Notes under the pieces: model-generated
Seen by the model: the letters and a program-made list of their open reading frames with translations, nothing else
The model's database searches: none
Told to the model about the DNA's origin: nothing
Part shown: positions 38,101 through 47,425 of the stretch, one piece after another
Layout of the letters: the number at the start of each line of letters is the position of its first letter
How positions within the stretch are numbered: position 1 is the stretch's first letter
From: Massilia sp. PDC64
Lineage (GTDB): Bacteria > Pseudomonadota > Gammaproteobacteria > Burkholderiales > Burkholderiaceae_D
Assembly: GCF_900101265.1 (NCBI RefSeq)
Contig: NZ_FMZS01000017.1
Span: 62,001-126,000 of the forward strand
Reading direction: 5' to 3'
Length of the DNA stretch: 64,000 nt
Made by a program: the position numbers and the translations under genes

Positions 38101-41100
38101 GGCCGTGCGCGACCTGCCGCTGGCCGCGATCTCGGCGCCGCACGCGAGCATGTCGAACGTGGCGACCACCGACGGCGGCAAGACCTGGACGGCGACGCTG
38201 TCGGCCAGCGGCAGCGGCGACTGGACCGGCAACGTCGTCGGCGTGGACATGACCAAGGTGCTCGACGTGAACGGCCATGCCGGCACCGGCAACGCGTGGA
38301 GTTCCCCGTACGCGGTCGACACGATCGGCCCCGCGGCGCCGACGATCGCACTGGGCGCCGCCATGCTGAACGCGGGCGGCACGATGGACGTGACCTTCAC
38401 GTTCGCCGAGAGCGTGAGCACGCTGCCGGCAACCGCGATCACCGCGCCCGGCGCCATCGTGAGCGGCGTGCACACCGCCGACGGCGGCAAGACGTGGATG
38501 GCGACCCTGACGGCCCAATCCGGCGTGGACACGGGCGACCAGCACGTCATGCTCGACCTGGCCCAGGTCGTGGACGCCCACGGCAACCGGGGCGGCGGCT
38601 TCGTCGCCAGCACGGCCGCGTATTCGGTCGACAGCAAGCCGCCCGTCGTGGCGGACATCCTGTTCGACGACACGACACTCGGCCCCACGCACGACATTGG
38701 TTTTTCGATCACGTTCTCGGAAAGCGTGACCGGCCTGACGGCCGCCGCGCTGCAGGCCCCGCACGCGACCGTGAGCGGCCTGGCGACGGCGGACGGCGGC
38801 AAGACGTGGACGGGCACCCTGCACGCCGAGGCCGGCGCCGGCAGCAGCACGGGCAACCAGCTGCGCGTCGACCTGACCCAGGTGCACGACGCGGCGGGTA
38901 ACGCGGGCAGCGGCAGCGCGACGTCGCTGTCGCACTACAGCGTGAACACGGATGCCCTCACCGCCACGGTCGCCCTGGACGGCACCGCGCTCGTCAGCGG
39001 CGGCAGCGTCGGTCTCACGGTACGCTTCTCCGCGGCGGTGACGTCGCTCGACGCCTCTGCCCTCGGCACGCCTCACGCCGCGCTCACGAACCTGCATCAC
39101 TCGGACGACTACCGGACGTGGTACGCGACCCTGTCCGCGGCCGACACGGGCGTCGTCGACAACACCAACGCCGTCAGCCTCGATCTCACGAAAGTGCATG
39201 ACGCGCTCGGCAACGCGGGCAGCGGCACGGCCAGCTCCGGCAACTACACGTACGACACGACGGTGGCGGCCTACGTCTCCGGAATCTACATCAGCGACCA
39301 GGGACCGTACGAGAACGACGGCATCACGAACAGCGCCGGCGAATACGTGTTCGGCTATTTCACCGGCGCGCTGAGCGGCACCCAGCACGTGAAGGTCACG
39401 CTCGACGACCAGAACATCGACGCGACCAGCGTGCACGTGAACTCGCCGGAGGGCGGCCTGACGTACTGGTATTACGCGAGCGAAGCCTACCTGCCCGCGG
39501 GCGTCCACACATACACCGCGCGCATCGTCGACGATGCCGGCCACGCCAGCGCCACGGTGTCGAAGCAGTTCACGATCGACGTGACCGCGCCGAACGTGAC
39601 CGGCTCGCCCGACGGCGCCACGGCATTCGACATCGCGGGCAACCTCGTGCTCACGTTCGACAAGCCCGTGTACTGGACGAACGGGGAAAGCAGCTACGAC
39701 GGCGTGCAGTTGTACGACCACGACGGCGGCAGCATCTACATCGGCCTGACGGAAGCGAACTTCTCGAGCGACCACAAGACCCTCACGTTGACTGCCGACG
39801 AGCTGCATCTCGGCTCGGGCAACGACTACACGCTCTACCTGCCCTCCTCGCTGACCGACCTGGCCGGCAACCTGGTGACGGATCGCAGCATCGTCTTCCA
39901 CACGGCCGGCACCTACGTCGACGTGACCCCGCCGCGGGCGACGAGCCTGCGCGCCGACACGAGCGCCGGCGACTACGGCGTCGGCGAAACCATCGGGATC
40001 CGCGTGACGTTCAGCGAGCCCGTCGACGTGCGCGGCGCCCCCGCCCTCGAACTCAACAACGGCGCGGTGGCCCGGTTCCAGGGCATGAGCGACGACCACC
40101 GCAGCGCGATCTTCGCCTACACGGTGGCGGCCGGCGACAACGACGTGTCCGGCCTGGACATCGTCACCCGCGGCAACCTGGTGGACCATTTCGCGGACGG
40201 CGCGGGCAACGTGCTCGACCTCGCCCACATCACGTTCGGCTACCTCGGGGACTCGGACGGCTACGGCAACACGATCCGGATCGACACGCACGCCCCGGAC
40301 GCCCCGCCGGCGCCGAAGCTCGCGGCCGCATCCGACACCGGCACCGTCGGCGACAACGTCACGAGCGTCGTCGCGCCCACCATCGCGGGCAGCGGCGCCG
40401 AAGCCTGGGCCCAGATCGAACTGTACGTGGGCGACCGCCTGGCCGGCAGCGGATGGGCCGACGGCGACGGCCACTGGAGCATCGACAACGTCCTGCTGGG
40501 CACCAACGGCACGTACGCGGTGAAAGCCGTCCAGTACGACGCCGCGAACAATGCGAGCGCGCCATCGCAGCCGCTGACGATCACCGTCGCCGGCTCGACG
40601 GCCGCGGGGGCCACGTTCGTGCCGGGCTACGATAACGGCCTGTCCTCCAGCGACGCCATCACGAGCTACGCCGTGCCTGAGCTGACGGGCACCGTGGCCG
40701 CCGGTACCACGGTCACCGTGTGGGACGGCAGCACGATCCTGGGCTCCGACACGGCCGGCAGCAGCGGTGTATGGCACTTCACGCCGCTGTGGAACCTCGC
40801 GAACGGCCAGCACACGATCACGCTGGAACTGCGGGACGCCGCCGGCAACGTGACGCCGCGCGACCTGTCGGTCCCGTTCACGTTCACGGTCGACGCCCTG
40901 GCACCGGACACGCCCGCCGCGCCGGTGCTGGCGGCGGCGAGCGACACGGGCGCGTCGTCCGCCGACCGCATCACGAACGACACGACGCCCACGCTGACGG
41001 GTACGGCGCAGGAAGGCGGCGGCCAGGTCGAGATCTACGAAGGCTCCAGCCTGCTGGGCAAGGCCGACGTCGGCAGCAACCGCATGTGGACGTTCACGCT

Positions 41101-41533
41101 CGGCGCCGACAAGGCGCTGCGCGACGGCGACCACACGCTGACGGTGGTCCAGGTGGATGCGGCAGGCAACCGCAGCGCGTCGTCCGCCCCGCTGACGATC
41201 ACGATCGACACGACGGCGCCGACGGTGACGACGACCCAATCGACCACGAAGTCCGGCAACAACTGGCACAGCCTGACGTTCAGCGAAAAGATCGTGTTCG
41301 CGCAGAATGGCGCGATCAACGTGCTCGACAGCAGCAACGTGGGACGTTCGCACCATGCGTGGGACGTGCTGACCAACTGGGACATCGCGACCGACGGGCG
41401 CACGCTGGAGCTCAACCTGGGCACGCTGAAGGGTGCCTACCACCTCGCGATGGACGGCAATGCCATCCAGGACGTGGCGGGCAACGTGGCCATCATCGGC
41501 AGCACGGACTTCACCCTCGCGCCGACGGCCTGA
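35144..41533 (+). CDS. Large Ig-like repeat protein (adhesin/surface-protein-like)
   Basis: A 2129-residue acidic protein of repeats. After an SbsA-like Ig segment (about 1-135), twelve tandem units of about 95-100 residues follow. Each carries FSEAV or TFTFAESV, TSDGGKTWTATL, LDLTKVHDAAGNAGSGS and a VDTQGP-type boundary. The C-terminal third has more diverse Ig/cadherin-like units (for example ASDTGASSADRITND, PTLTGTAQEG) and ends DVAGNVAIIGSTDFTLAPTA. This fits Bap-like or type I-secreted adhesins. No signal peptide, RTX nonapeptides, sorting motif or adjacent secretion genes are visible, so export is unresolved. The repeats are close in DNA sequence as well. Confidence 0.85.
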   Translation: MPTQTTATSPSVPPVLLSATPTGTAGDMSIALDFNTAMAAAGGTIIITDGAVQTVIDRATGEPTLRVVGATDTHTVSASSLVIEGSHVKLDVAGLLPGHTYSVVMGADALQSSGHVAFGGVRSTSQLTFRTPDAPDTQGPTLVSVDTDGSVLKAGGSIAVTLKFSEAVASLPADALAAPHAAIANLTTSDGGITWHATLTAPKDATTAAGNVLSLDMTKVLDAAGNHGSGTSNLASYAVDTQAPTATVTLDHVLLGGGVDAVATIKFSEAVTGLTPAALSAGHATVSNLHTTDGGTTWVATLSGTAATSAGGNVLAVDLGQVKDLAGNTGSGSVVSAAYTVDTQGPNGVAIALDGATLAAGKPVHATFTFAESVQNLSPDAIAAPHATVSNLATSDGGKTWTATLNASGTGTWTGNAVTVDLAKVVDLAGNAGSGTIASSAYTVDTQGPTATLALDGTAVHAGGSLGLTLHFSEAVKDLTTAALQTPNAALANLQHSADYLTWTATLTPQGGVTDATNAVTLDLLKVHDAAGNAGSGSAASGNYAVDTHGPGTVAIALDGATLAGNNSLHATFTFDDAVQDLPLAAISAPHAHVAGLATSDGGKTWTATLTADGNGTWTGNAIGVDLTQVKDLAGNAGSGTSTSAVYAVDTQGPAATLALDSTALHGGSSATLTIHFSEAVTDLTAAALQAPNATLANLQHSGDYLTWTATLKPQGGIEDAGNAVTLDLTKVHDALGNAGSGSATSANYIVDTQGPAATLALDSTILHNDGSATLTIRFSEAVTDLTAAALHTPNATLTNLQHSSDGLTWTATLTPQGGLTEASNTVTLDLTKVHDALGNAGSGSAVSATYTVDTVAPAVASIALDNTNLDATRGATVTIRFSEAVADLGTGAITAPHAAISGLHTADGGLTWTGTLASNDATPSSGNVLSVDLTRVHDLAGNAGSGSAQSDSYSVAGVANTLAITLDGTTLDPTHTLTATFTFTQAVRDLPLAAISAPHASMSNVATTDGGKTWTATLSASGSGDWTGNVVGVDMTKVLDVNGHAGTGNAWSSPYAVDTIGPAAPTIALGAAMLNAGGTMDVTFTFAESVSTLPATAITAPGAIVSGVHTADGGKTWMATLTAQSGVDTGDQHVMLDLAQVVDAHGNRGGGFVASTAAYSVDSKPPVVADILFDDTTLGPTHDIGFSITFSESVTGLTAAALQAPHATVSGLATADGGKTWTGTLHAEAGAGSSTGNQLRVDLTQVHDAAGNAGSGSATSLSHYSVNTDALTATVALDGTALVSGGSVGLTVRFSAAVTSLDASALGTPHAALTNLHHSDDYRTWYATLSAADTGVVDNTNAVSLDLTKVHDALGNAGSGTASSGNYTYDTTVAAYVSGIYISDQGPYENDGITNSAGEYVFGYFTGALSGTQHVKVTLDDQNIDATSVHVNSPEGGLTYWYYASEAYLPAGVHTYTARIVDDAGHASATVSKQFTIDVTAPNVTGSPDGATAFDIAGNLVLTFDKPVYWTNGESSYDGVQLYDHDGGSIYIGLTEANFSSDHKTLTLTADELHLGSGNDYTLYLPSSLTDLAGNLVTDRSIVFHTAGTYVDVTPPRATSLRADTSAGDYGVGETIGIRVTFSEPVDVRGAPALELNNGAVARFQGMSDDHRSAIFAYTVAAGDNDVSGLDIVTRGNLVDHFADGAGNVLDLAHITFGYLGDSDGYGNTIRIDTHAPDAPPAPKLAAASDTGTVGDNVTSVVAPTIAGSGAEAWAQIELYVGDRLAGSGWADGDGHWSIDNVLLGTNGTYAVKAVQYDAANNASAPSQPLTITVAGSTAAGATFVPGYDNGLSSSDAITSYAVPELTGTVAAGTTVTVWDGSTILGSDTAGSSGVWHFTPLWNLANGQHTITLELRDAAGNVTPRDLSVPFTFTVDALAPDTPAAPVLAAASDTGASSADRITNDTTPTLTGTAQEGGGQVEIYEGSSLLGKADVGSNRMWTFTLGADKALRDGDHTLTVVQVDAAGNRSASSAPLTITIDTTAPTVTTTQSTTKSGNNWHSLTFSEKIVFAQNGAINVLDSSNVGRSHHAWDVLTNWDIATDGRTLELNLGTLKGAYHLAMDGNAIQDVAGNVAIIGSTDFTLAPTA

Positions 41534-41540
41534 CGGGCGG

Positions 41541-42482
41541 TCAGCGCGCGGGCCAGTCCAGCACGCGGCCGCTGTCGAAGCTGCGTGCCTGCCCCGTGAG
41601 CGGATCGTCGAACGCGATGGACCGCGCCAGCAGCTGCAGCGGCGCCGAGAAATCGTCGCCCTTGCACGGCAGCGCGACGGGATAGAAGGCGTCGTTCAGG
41701 ATCGGCACGCCCAGCGACGCCATGTGCAGGCGCAGCTGGTGCTTGCGGCCCGTGTGCGGATGCAGGCGGTAGCGCGCCACGTCGCCGCGCGTTTCCAGCA
41801 GCTCGACGAACGTCTCGGAATTCGGCTCGCCCTCCTCTTCCCGCATGACGAAGAACTTGTCGCCGTCGACCATGCGGCTCCGGTACGTGAACGGGAAGTC
41901 GCGTCCGTGCAGCACGGGCGCCAGCGCCTCGTACACCTTGCGGATGCTGCGCTTCTGGAACATCGACTGGTACGTCCCGCGCGTGGCGAGATTGTGCGAG
42001 AAGATGACGACGCCGGCCGTCTCGCGGTCGAGGCGGTGGATCGGCGTCAGGTGCGGCAGGTCGAATTTCTGTTTCAGCCGCACGAGCAGGGTCTCGCGCA
42101 GGAAGCGCCCCGTCGGGATCATCGGCAGGAAGTGCGGCTTGTCGACGACGAGCAGGTGTTCGTCCCGGAAGATGACGTGTTCCTCGAACGGGATGGGTGT
42201 CTCGTGTTCCAGCTCGCGGTAGTACCAGATGCGCATGCCCTGGCGCACATGGCTGTCGGCCTGCAACGGCGCCCCCTTCGCGTCGACGACGTCGCCGCGC
42301 GCGAGGCGCTCGGCCCAGGACGGGCCGGCGATGGCGGGAAAGCGCTCCTCGAGGAAGGCCAGCATGCCGCCGGTCCGGGTTTCCGTGATCCAGAGGTAAC
42401 TGGGCGCCACGCCGTCCCGCACCGGCAGCGGCACGACGGCGTTGGCCGCGGCCTGGTGGCCCTTCCTGACGAAACGTACCAT
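41541..42482 (-). CDS. RluA-family pseudouridine synthase
   Basis: A 313-residue protein with the RluA catalytic motif HRLDRETAG, where the Asp is catalytic, and the downstream RLHPHTGRKHQLRLHMASLG. An N-terminal segment resembles an S4-like RNA-binding region (ERLARGDVVDAKG). It isomerises uridine in rRNA or tRNA; the site cannot be assigned. It is convergent with the Ig-repeat gene, 7 bases between stops. Confidence 0.9.
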   Translation of the reverse strand: MVRFVRKGHQAAANAVVPLPVRDGVAPSYLWITETRTGGMLAFLEERFPAIAGPSWAERLARGDVVDAKGAPLQADSHVRQGMRIWYYRELEHETPIPFEEHVIFRDEHLLVVDKPHFLPMIPTGRFLRETLLVRLKQKFDLPHLTPIHRLDRETAGVVIFSHNLATRGTYQSMFQKRSIRKVYEALAPVLHGRDFPFTYRSRMVDGDKFFVMREEEGEPNSETFVELLETRGDVARYRLHPHTGRKHQLRLHMASLGVPILNDAFYPVALPCKGDDFSAPLQLLARSIAFDDPLTGQARSFDSGRVLDWPAR

Positions 42483-42500
42483 CTATCCCTTATTGACTCA

Positions 42501-43430
42501 TCAGCGTTGCGCGACGTTGGAGCGGTAAGGCGGCAAGCGGTCGACGGACGTGCCCTTGCTGCGCGCGTACAGCGGCAGCAGCACGTTCATGTGGTTCTCG
42601 ATCTGCTCGATGCGCTCGCCGCCGCCCGGGTGCGTGGACAGCAGCTCGATCGGCGCGCCGCTCTGGTTCAGCGCTGCCATCTTGTTCCACAGGACGACGC
42701 CGGCGCGCGGGTCGTAGCCGGAGCGCGCGGCGATGTCCAGGCCCACGAGGTCGGCCTCGCGTTCCTCGTCGCGCGAGAATTTCAGGACGAGCAGCTGGCC
42801 GGCCGCATTGGTCGCGCCGCGCACGTCCACGCCCAGCCACGCCGACAGCGCGGCGCCGCCCAGCTGGCTCGCGAGCCCCGTCGCCGTCGCCTTGCTCTGG
42901 CGGTCGCGTCCATGCTCGCGCAGCGCGTGCGCGATCTCGTGGCCCATCACGGCCGCGATCTCGTCGTCCGTGAGGCGGAGTTTATCGATGATGCCCGTGT
43001 AGAACGCGATGCGCCCGCCCGGCATGCAGAAGGCGTTCACTTCGCCGGACTGCAGCAGGTTGACCTGCCACTTCCACTGCTGGGCATCCGGATTCCAGCG
43101 CGCCGTGTTCGGGATGATGCGTTTCGCGATGGCGCGCAGGCGCTGCACGCGCGGATCGGATTCCGGCACGAGCGCGCCTTCCTGCTTCGCCTTGCTCATC
43201 AGCGCCAGGTATTGCTGGGCCGACTGCTGGTTGATGGCTTCCTCGGGCGCGGCGATGTCGCGCCATACGCCGCCGATCGAATTGCGCTTGAGCGGCTTGA
43301 CGGCGATGCCGTCCTGCACGACCTGGTCCTGGTTCGGGCGGTCGTCCTGGCCGCGCGCGGCGTACGCGCCGTGCGTGGCGGCACTCAGGGCAAGCACTAC
43401 GGCCGCGCCATGCTTGATGAGTCGATTCAT
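42501..43430 (-). CDS. M48 family metalloprotease
   Basis: A 309-residue exported protease. A signal peptide ends near residue 25 (AAYAA-like, ATHGAYAA). The zinc motif is HEIAH (164-168) with the third ligand Glu in EEREADLVGLD. It is smaller than BepA because the C-terminal TPR region is absent, and resembles LoiP/YggG-like proteins of the periplasm. The ATG at 43430 places the signal peptide at the start; the much longer frame upstream is metW and metX out of frame. Substrate unknown. Confidence 0.9.
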   Translation of the reverse strand: MNRLIKHGAAVVLALSAATHGAYAARGQDDRPNQDQVVQDGIAVKPLKRNSIGGVWRDIAAPEEAINQQSAQQYLALMSKAKQEGALVPESDPRVQRLRAIAKRIIPNTARWNPDAQQWKWQVNLLQSGEVNAFCMPGGRIAFYTGIIDKLRLTDDEIAAVMGHEIAHALREHGRDRQSKATATGLASQLGGAALSAWLGVDVRGATNAAGQLLVLKFSRDEEREADLVGLDIAARSGYDPRAGVVLWNKMAALNQSGAPIELLSTHPGGGERIEQIENHMNVLLPLYARSKGTSVDRLPPYRSNVAQR

Positions 43431-43516
43431 GGTGTTCTCCTGCTGGGTTCTGGCGACATGATGCCCCCGTCGCGCTCGTAAGTACAACACGATACGCATA
43501 GACGGGCAGCGACGTG

Positions 43517-44134
43517 TCAAACCTTGCTCACGAGATCCCGCTTGCGCAGGCGGAACACCGCCAGGCTGCCGCGCAGATTCGGCAGGAACGACACCGGCTT
43601 GCCTTCGGCCAGCGCGACGTATTCCAGCACTTCCAGGCCGCATTTCTCGGCCAGTTCCTTGAAATCGTAGATCGTCGCGTAGCGCAGGTTCGGCGTGTCG
43701 AACCACTGGTAAGGCAGGGTGCGCGACACGGGCATGCGGCCTTTCAGCAGCGCGGCGCGGTGCGGCCAGTACGCGAAGTTCGGGAACGAGACGATCGCTT
43801 CCTTGCCCACGCGGACGATGTCGCGCAGGCGCGCCTCCACGTGCTGCATCATCTGCAGCGACGACAGGCACAGGACCATGTCGAACGCGTCGTCCGCGAA
43901 CAGGTCGAGGCCCTGCTCCATGTCGTGCTGGATCACGCTGATGCCGCGCTGCGTGCTTTCCAGGACCTTGTCGTCGGCGATCTCCACGCCGTAGCCCGTG
44001 CAGCGCTTGGCCTGTTCCAGGTAGCGCAGCATGGCGCCGTCGCCGCAACCGACGTCCAGCACGTGCGCGCCGTCGTTGACCCAGTGCGCGATGAACGCAA
44101 GGTCGGACCGCAGGGTCAGGTCTTCGTATTTCAT
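43517..44134 (-). CDS. metW: Methionine biosynthesis protein MetW
   Basis: A 205-residue SAM-dependent methyltransferase-fold protein. SAM motif I is HVLDVGCGDGAMLRYL, and GVEIADDKVLES and NFAYWPHR are family-typical. In proteobacteria MetW acts with the homoserine acyltransferase MetX in methionine synthesis. The ATG at 44134 overlaps the metX stop by four bases (ATGA), showing translational coupling. Confidence 0.95.
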   Translation of the reverse strand: MKYEDLTLRSDLAFIAHWVNDGAHVLDVGCGDGAMLRYLEQAKRCTGYGVEIADDKVLESTQRGISVIQHDMEQGLDLFADDAFDMVLCLSSLQMMQHVEARLRDIVRVGKEAIVSFPNFAYWPHRAALLKGRMPVSRTLPYQWFDTPNLRYATIYDFKELAEKCGLEVLEYVALAEGKPVSFLPNLRGSLAVFRLRKRDLVSKV

Positions 44135-45276
44135 GCCGCCTCCTTCTCTGCCGCGATACGCTGGAAGTAGGCACGCACGATGTTCATGTAGCGTGTGTCT
44201 TCGAGCAGGAAGGCGTCGTGGCCGTGCGGCGCGTCGATCTCGGCATAGGTCACCTTGCGGCGGTTGGCCAGCAGCGCTTCCACGATCTCGCGGCTGCGCT
44301 CCGGCGAGAAGCGCCAGTCCGTCGTGAACGACGCGACCAGGTACTGGGCGCGCGTGTTTTCCAGCGCCTTGGCGAGATTGCCGCCGTGCTCGCGCGCGGG
44401 GTCGAAATAGTCGAGCGCCTTCGTGATCAGCAGGTAGGTGTTGGCGTCGAAGTATTCCGAGAACTTGTCGCCCTGGTAGCGCAGGTACGATTCGATCTCG
44501 AAGTCGATGCCGAAGTCGAATTTGTAGTAGTTGCGCTCGGCCGCGTTGCGCAGCTTGCGGCCGAATTTTTCCGCCATGTCGTCGTTCGACAGGTACGTGA
44601 TGTGGCCGACCATGCGCGCCACCTTCAGGCCGTTCTTCGGCACGACGCCGTGTTCGTAGAAATCGCCGCCGCGGTAGTCCGGATCGGTGAGGATCGCCTG
44701 GCGCGCCACGTCGTTGAACGCGATGTTCTGCGCGGACAGCTTCGGCGTGGACGCGATCACGATGCAGTGGCGCAGGCGCTCGGGGAACATGATGCTCCAC
44801 GCGAGGGCCTGCATGCCGCCCAGCGAACCGCCCATCACGGCGGCGAAGCGTTCGATGCCGAGACGGTCGGCCAGGCGCGCCTGCGCGGCGACCCAGTCTT
44901 CCACCGTCACGACGGGGAACGCGGCGCCGTACGGCTTGCCCGTGGCCGGATTCGTGTGCATCGGGCCCGTGGAACCGAAGCAGGAGCCGAGGTTGTTGAC
45001 GCCGATGACGAAGAAGCGGTCGGTGTCGACCGGCTTGCCCGGCCCCACCATGTTGTCCCACCAGCCGGTGCTCTTCGGCTGGTCGGCGTAATGGCCGGCG
45101 ACGTGGTGCGACGCGTTCAGCGCGTGGCAGATCAGCACCGCGTTCGATTTGTCGGCATTCAGCGTGCCGTACGTTTCATACATCAGCGTGTAGTCGCCGA
45201 TCGCCGCGCCGCTTTGCAGGCGCAGCGGTTCGGCGAAGTGCATCGCCTGGGGGGAGACAATTCCGATCGATCCCAT
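44131..45276 (-). CDS. metX: Homoserine O-acetyl/succinyltransferase MetX
   Basis: A 381-residue alpha/beta-hydrolase. The nucleophile elbow is GGSLGGMQALAW and the catalytic His is in APHGHDAFL near the C-terminus. Length fits the MetX family, which acylates homoserine in the first committed step of methionine synthesis. Betaproteobacterial enzymes may use succinyl-CoA; sequence alone does not decide this for me. It is the first gene of metXW. Confidence 0.95.
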   Translation of the reverse strand: MGSIGIVSPQAMHFAEPLRLQSGAAIGDYTLMYETYGTLNADKSNAVLICHALNASHHVAGHYADQPKSTGWWDNMVGPGKPVDTDRFFVIGVNNLGSCFGSTGPMHTNPATGKPYGAAFPVVTVEDWVAAQARLADRLGIERFAAVMGGSLGGMQALAWSIMFPERLRHCIVIASTPKLSAQNIAFNDVARQAILTDPDYRGGDFYEHGVVPKNGLKVARMVGHITYLSNDDMAEKFGRKLRNAAERNYYKFDFGIDFEIESYLRYQGDKFSEYFDANTYLLITKALDYFDPAREHGGNLAKALENTRAQYLVASFTTDWRFSPERSREIVEALLANRRKVTYAEIDAPHGHDAFLLEDTRYMNIVRAYFQRIAAEKEAA

Positions 45277-45327
45277 GAAGACTCTTAAGTTGTGCGCGCC
45301 GCGCTCGGTGCGCGACGCGTTGAATGA

Positions 45328-47082
45328 CTAGACGGACTGCAGCTGCTCCACGGCTTCGGCGATGGCCGCCGGTTCCATCGCGCGCAGGATGCGCTTCGTG
45401 CGCGGCACGAGCCGCGACAGGTCGCTGGACAGGATTTCCTGCTTGACGGCCAGCAGCTGGGCCGGATGCATCGAGAACTCGCGCAGGCCCATGCCCAGCA
45501 GCAGGCGGGTGAGCTTGACGTCGCCCGCCATCTCGCCGCACACGGCCACGTCGATGCCGGCCTTGTGCCCGGCCTCGATCGTCATCGCGATCAGGTTCAA
45601 TACCGCCGGGTGCAGCGGATTGTACAGGTGCGCCACCTCGTAGTCGACGCGGTCGATCGCCAGCGTGTATTGAATCAGGTCGTTGGTGCCGATGGACAGG
45701 AAGTCCAGGCGCTTGACGAACATCGGCAGCGCCAGCGCGGCCGCCGGAATCTCGATCATCGCGCCCACTTCCACCGCCTCGTCGAACTTGACGTTCTGCT
45801 CGCGCAGCTGGGCCTTGGCCTGCTCGATCATGCTGAGCGTCTGGTCGATCTCGAACGCATGCGCCAGCATCGGGATCAGGATGCGCACCTTGCCGAACGC
45901 CGATGCGCGCAGGATCGCGCGCAGCTGCGTGAGGAACATCTGCGGCTCGGCCAGGCAGTAGCGGATCGCGCGCAGGCCCAGCGCGGGGTTCAGCGCGGTG
46001 TGTTCCGTCTGGTCGAGCGGCTTGTCCGCGCCCACGTCGAGCGTGCGGATCGTGACCGGACGCCCTTTCATCGCCAGCACGGCCTTGCGGTACTGCTCGA
46101 ACTGCTCGTCCTCGCCCGGCACTTTCAAACCCTGCGCGCCGCGGCCCATGAACAGGAATTCGGAACGGAACAGGCCCACGCCGACGGCGCCCGCTTCCAG
46201 CGCCGGGCCGCAATCGTCCGGCAGCTCGATGTTCGCGAGCAGCGTGATCGGCGTGCCGTCCTTCGTGACGGCCGGCGTTTTCTTCAGCTTGAGGAGGCGC
46301 TTGCGCGCCTTCATCAAATTGGCCTGGCGCGCGCGGTACTGCTCCATCACGAGCGCGCTCGGATTGCAGATCACGACGCCGGCATCGCCGTCGACGATCA
46401 CCCAGTCGTCCTGCTCGATCAGGCGCGACGCCTGGCTCATGCCGACAGCGGCCGGGATGTCCAGGCTGCGCGCGACGATCGCCGTGTGCGAGTTCTGGCC
46501 GCCCACGTCCGTGACGAAGCCGACGAACGAACGGTCGCGGAACGCGAGCATGTCGGCCGGCGAGATGTCGTGCGCGACGACGATCATCTGCGGCTGGAAG
46601 TGGTCTTCGCCGGCGGGCGGCGGCGGGGCCGACAGCGCGGTTCCCATCAGCACCTTCAGCACGCGCTCGGCCACCTGCTGGATGTCCTGCTTGCGCTCGC
46701 GCAGGTACTCGTCCTCGATCTCGTCGAACTGCGCGGACAGCTCGTCGATCTGCGTGACGAGCGCCCATTCCGCGTTGTAGTGGCGGCTACGGATGATGTC
46801 GAGCGGCGCCTCCGAGATCATCGGGTCGGACAGGATCAGCACGTGGACGTCGATGAACGCGCCCAATTCCGTCGGGGCGTCCTTCGGCAGCTCGGTCCAC
46901 AGTTCCTGCAGGTTGCGGTGCACTTCGGCGATCGCATCCTGCAGGCGCTTCACTTCCGCCTCGACCTGCTCTTCCGGCACAAGGTAGTGCTTGACGTCGA
47001 GCGCGGCCGGCGTGAGCAGGTGCGCACGCCCGATCGAGATCCCGCGCGAGACCGGAATGCCGTGCAGTGTGAACGATGCCAT
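45328..47082 (-). CDS. ptsI: Phosphoenolpyruvate--protein phosphotransferase (PTS enzyme I)
   Basis: A 584-residue enzyme I. The N-terminal domain carries the phospho-His H199 in GGQNSHTAIVARSL. The PEP-binding TIM barrel has GLFRSEFLFMGR, TIRTLDVGADKPL and the catalytic Cys in AVCGEMAGD. The ATG at 47082 is preceded by a purine-rich site (GGGACCCTCC on the coding strand) and gives the normal start MASFTLHGIPVSRG. It passes phosphate from PEP to HPr, encoded upstream. Confidence 0.96.
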   Translation of the reverse strand: MASFTLHGIPVSRGISIGRAHLLTPAALDVKHYLVPEEQVEAEVKRLQDAIAEVHRNLQELWTELPKDAPTELGAFIDVHVLILSDPMISEAPLDIIRSRHYNAEWALVTQIDELSAQFDEIEDEYLRERKQDIQQVAERVLKVLMGTALSAPPPPAGEDHFQPQMIVVAHDISPADMLAFRDRSFVGFVTDVGGQNSHTAIVARSLDIPAAVGMSQASRLIEQDDWVIVDGDAGVVICNPSALVMEQYRARQANLMKARKRLLKLKKTPAVTKDGTPITLLANIELPDDCGPALEAGAVGVGLFRSEFLFMGRGAQGLKVPGEDEQFEQYRKAVLAMKGRPVTIRTLDVGADKPLDQTEHTALNPALGLRAIRYCLAEPQMFLTQLRAILRASAFGKVRILIPMLAHAFEIDQTLSMIEQAKAQLREQNVKFDEAVEVGAMIEIPAAALALPMFVKRLDFLSIGTNDLIQYTLAIDRVDYEVAHLYNPLHPAVLNLIAMTIEAGHKAGIDVAVCGEMAGDVKLTRLLLGMGLREFSMHPAQLLAVKQEILSSDLSRLVPRTKRILRAMEPAAIAEAVEQLQSV

Positions 47083-47120
47083 GGAGGGTCCCGGGTGACG
47101 ACTGCCACGTGAATCCGGCA

Positions 47121-47390
47121 TTACTCGCCTTCGCCGAATTTATCGTTGATGAGGCCGGTGAGCGCAGAAATGCAGTCCTGTTCGTCGGGGCCGTCCGCTT
47201 CCAGCGTCACCTTGGCGCCCTTGCCGGCGGCCAGCATCATGACGCCCATGATCGACTTGGCGTTGATGCGGCGGCCGTTGCGGGTGAGCCAGACGTCGCT
47301 CTGGAACTTGGCGGCCAGCTGGGTGAATTTGGCGGATGCGCGGGCGTGAAGGCCCAGCTTGTTGATGATCTCGAGTTCCTGTTGAATCAT
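47121..47390 (-). CDS. ptsH: Phosphocarrier protein HPr
   Basis: An 89-residue HPr with the phospho-His H15 in GLHARASA and the regulatory Ser46 in AKSIMGV. It takes phosphate from enzyme I and passes it to EIIA. The linked kinase gene hprK is not in the window. It lies between the EIIA gene and ptsI on the same strand. Confidence 0.97.
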   Translation of the reverse strand: MIQQELEIINKLGLHARASAKFTQLAAKFQSDVWLTRNGRRINAKSIMGVMMLAAGKGAKVTLEADGPDEQDCISALTGLINDKFGEGE

Positions 47391-47425
47391 ATTTTAATTG
47401 TCGTTTCTCTCGTTCATCTGTCCGG

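Noticed and set aside
35087..41443. An open frame of over 2100 codons on the minus strand opposite the Ig-repeat gene
   Set aside because: It is a shadow of the repetitive, high-GC coding strand. Its translation is Arg/Val/Gly-rich with no recognisable domains, and the plus-strand frame shows clear Ig-like repeats.
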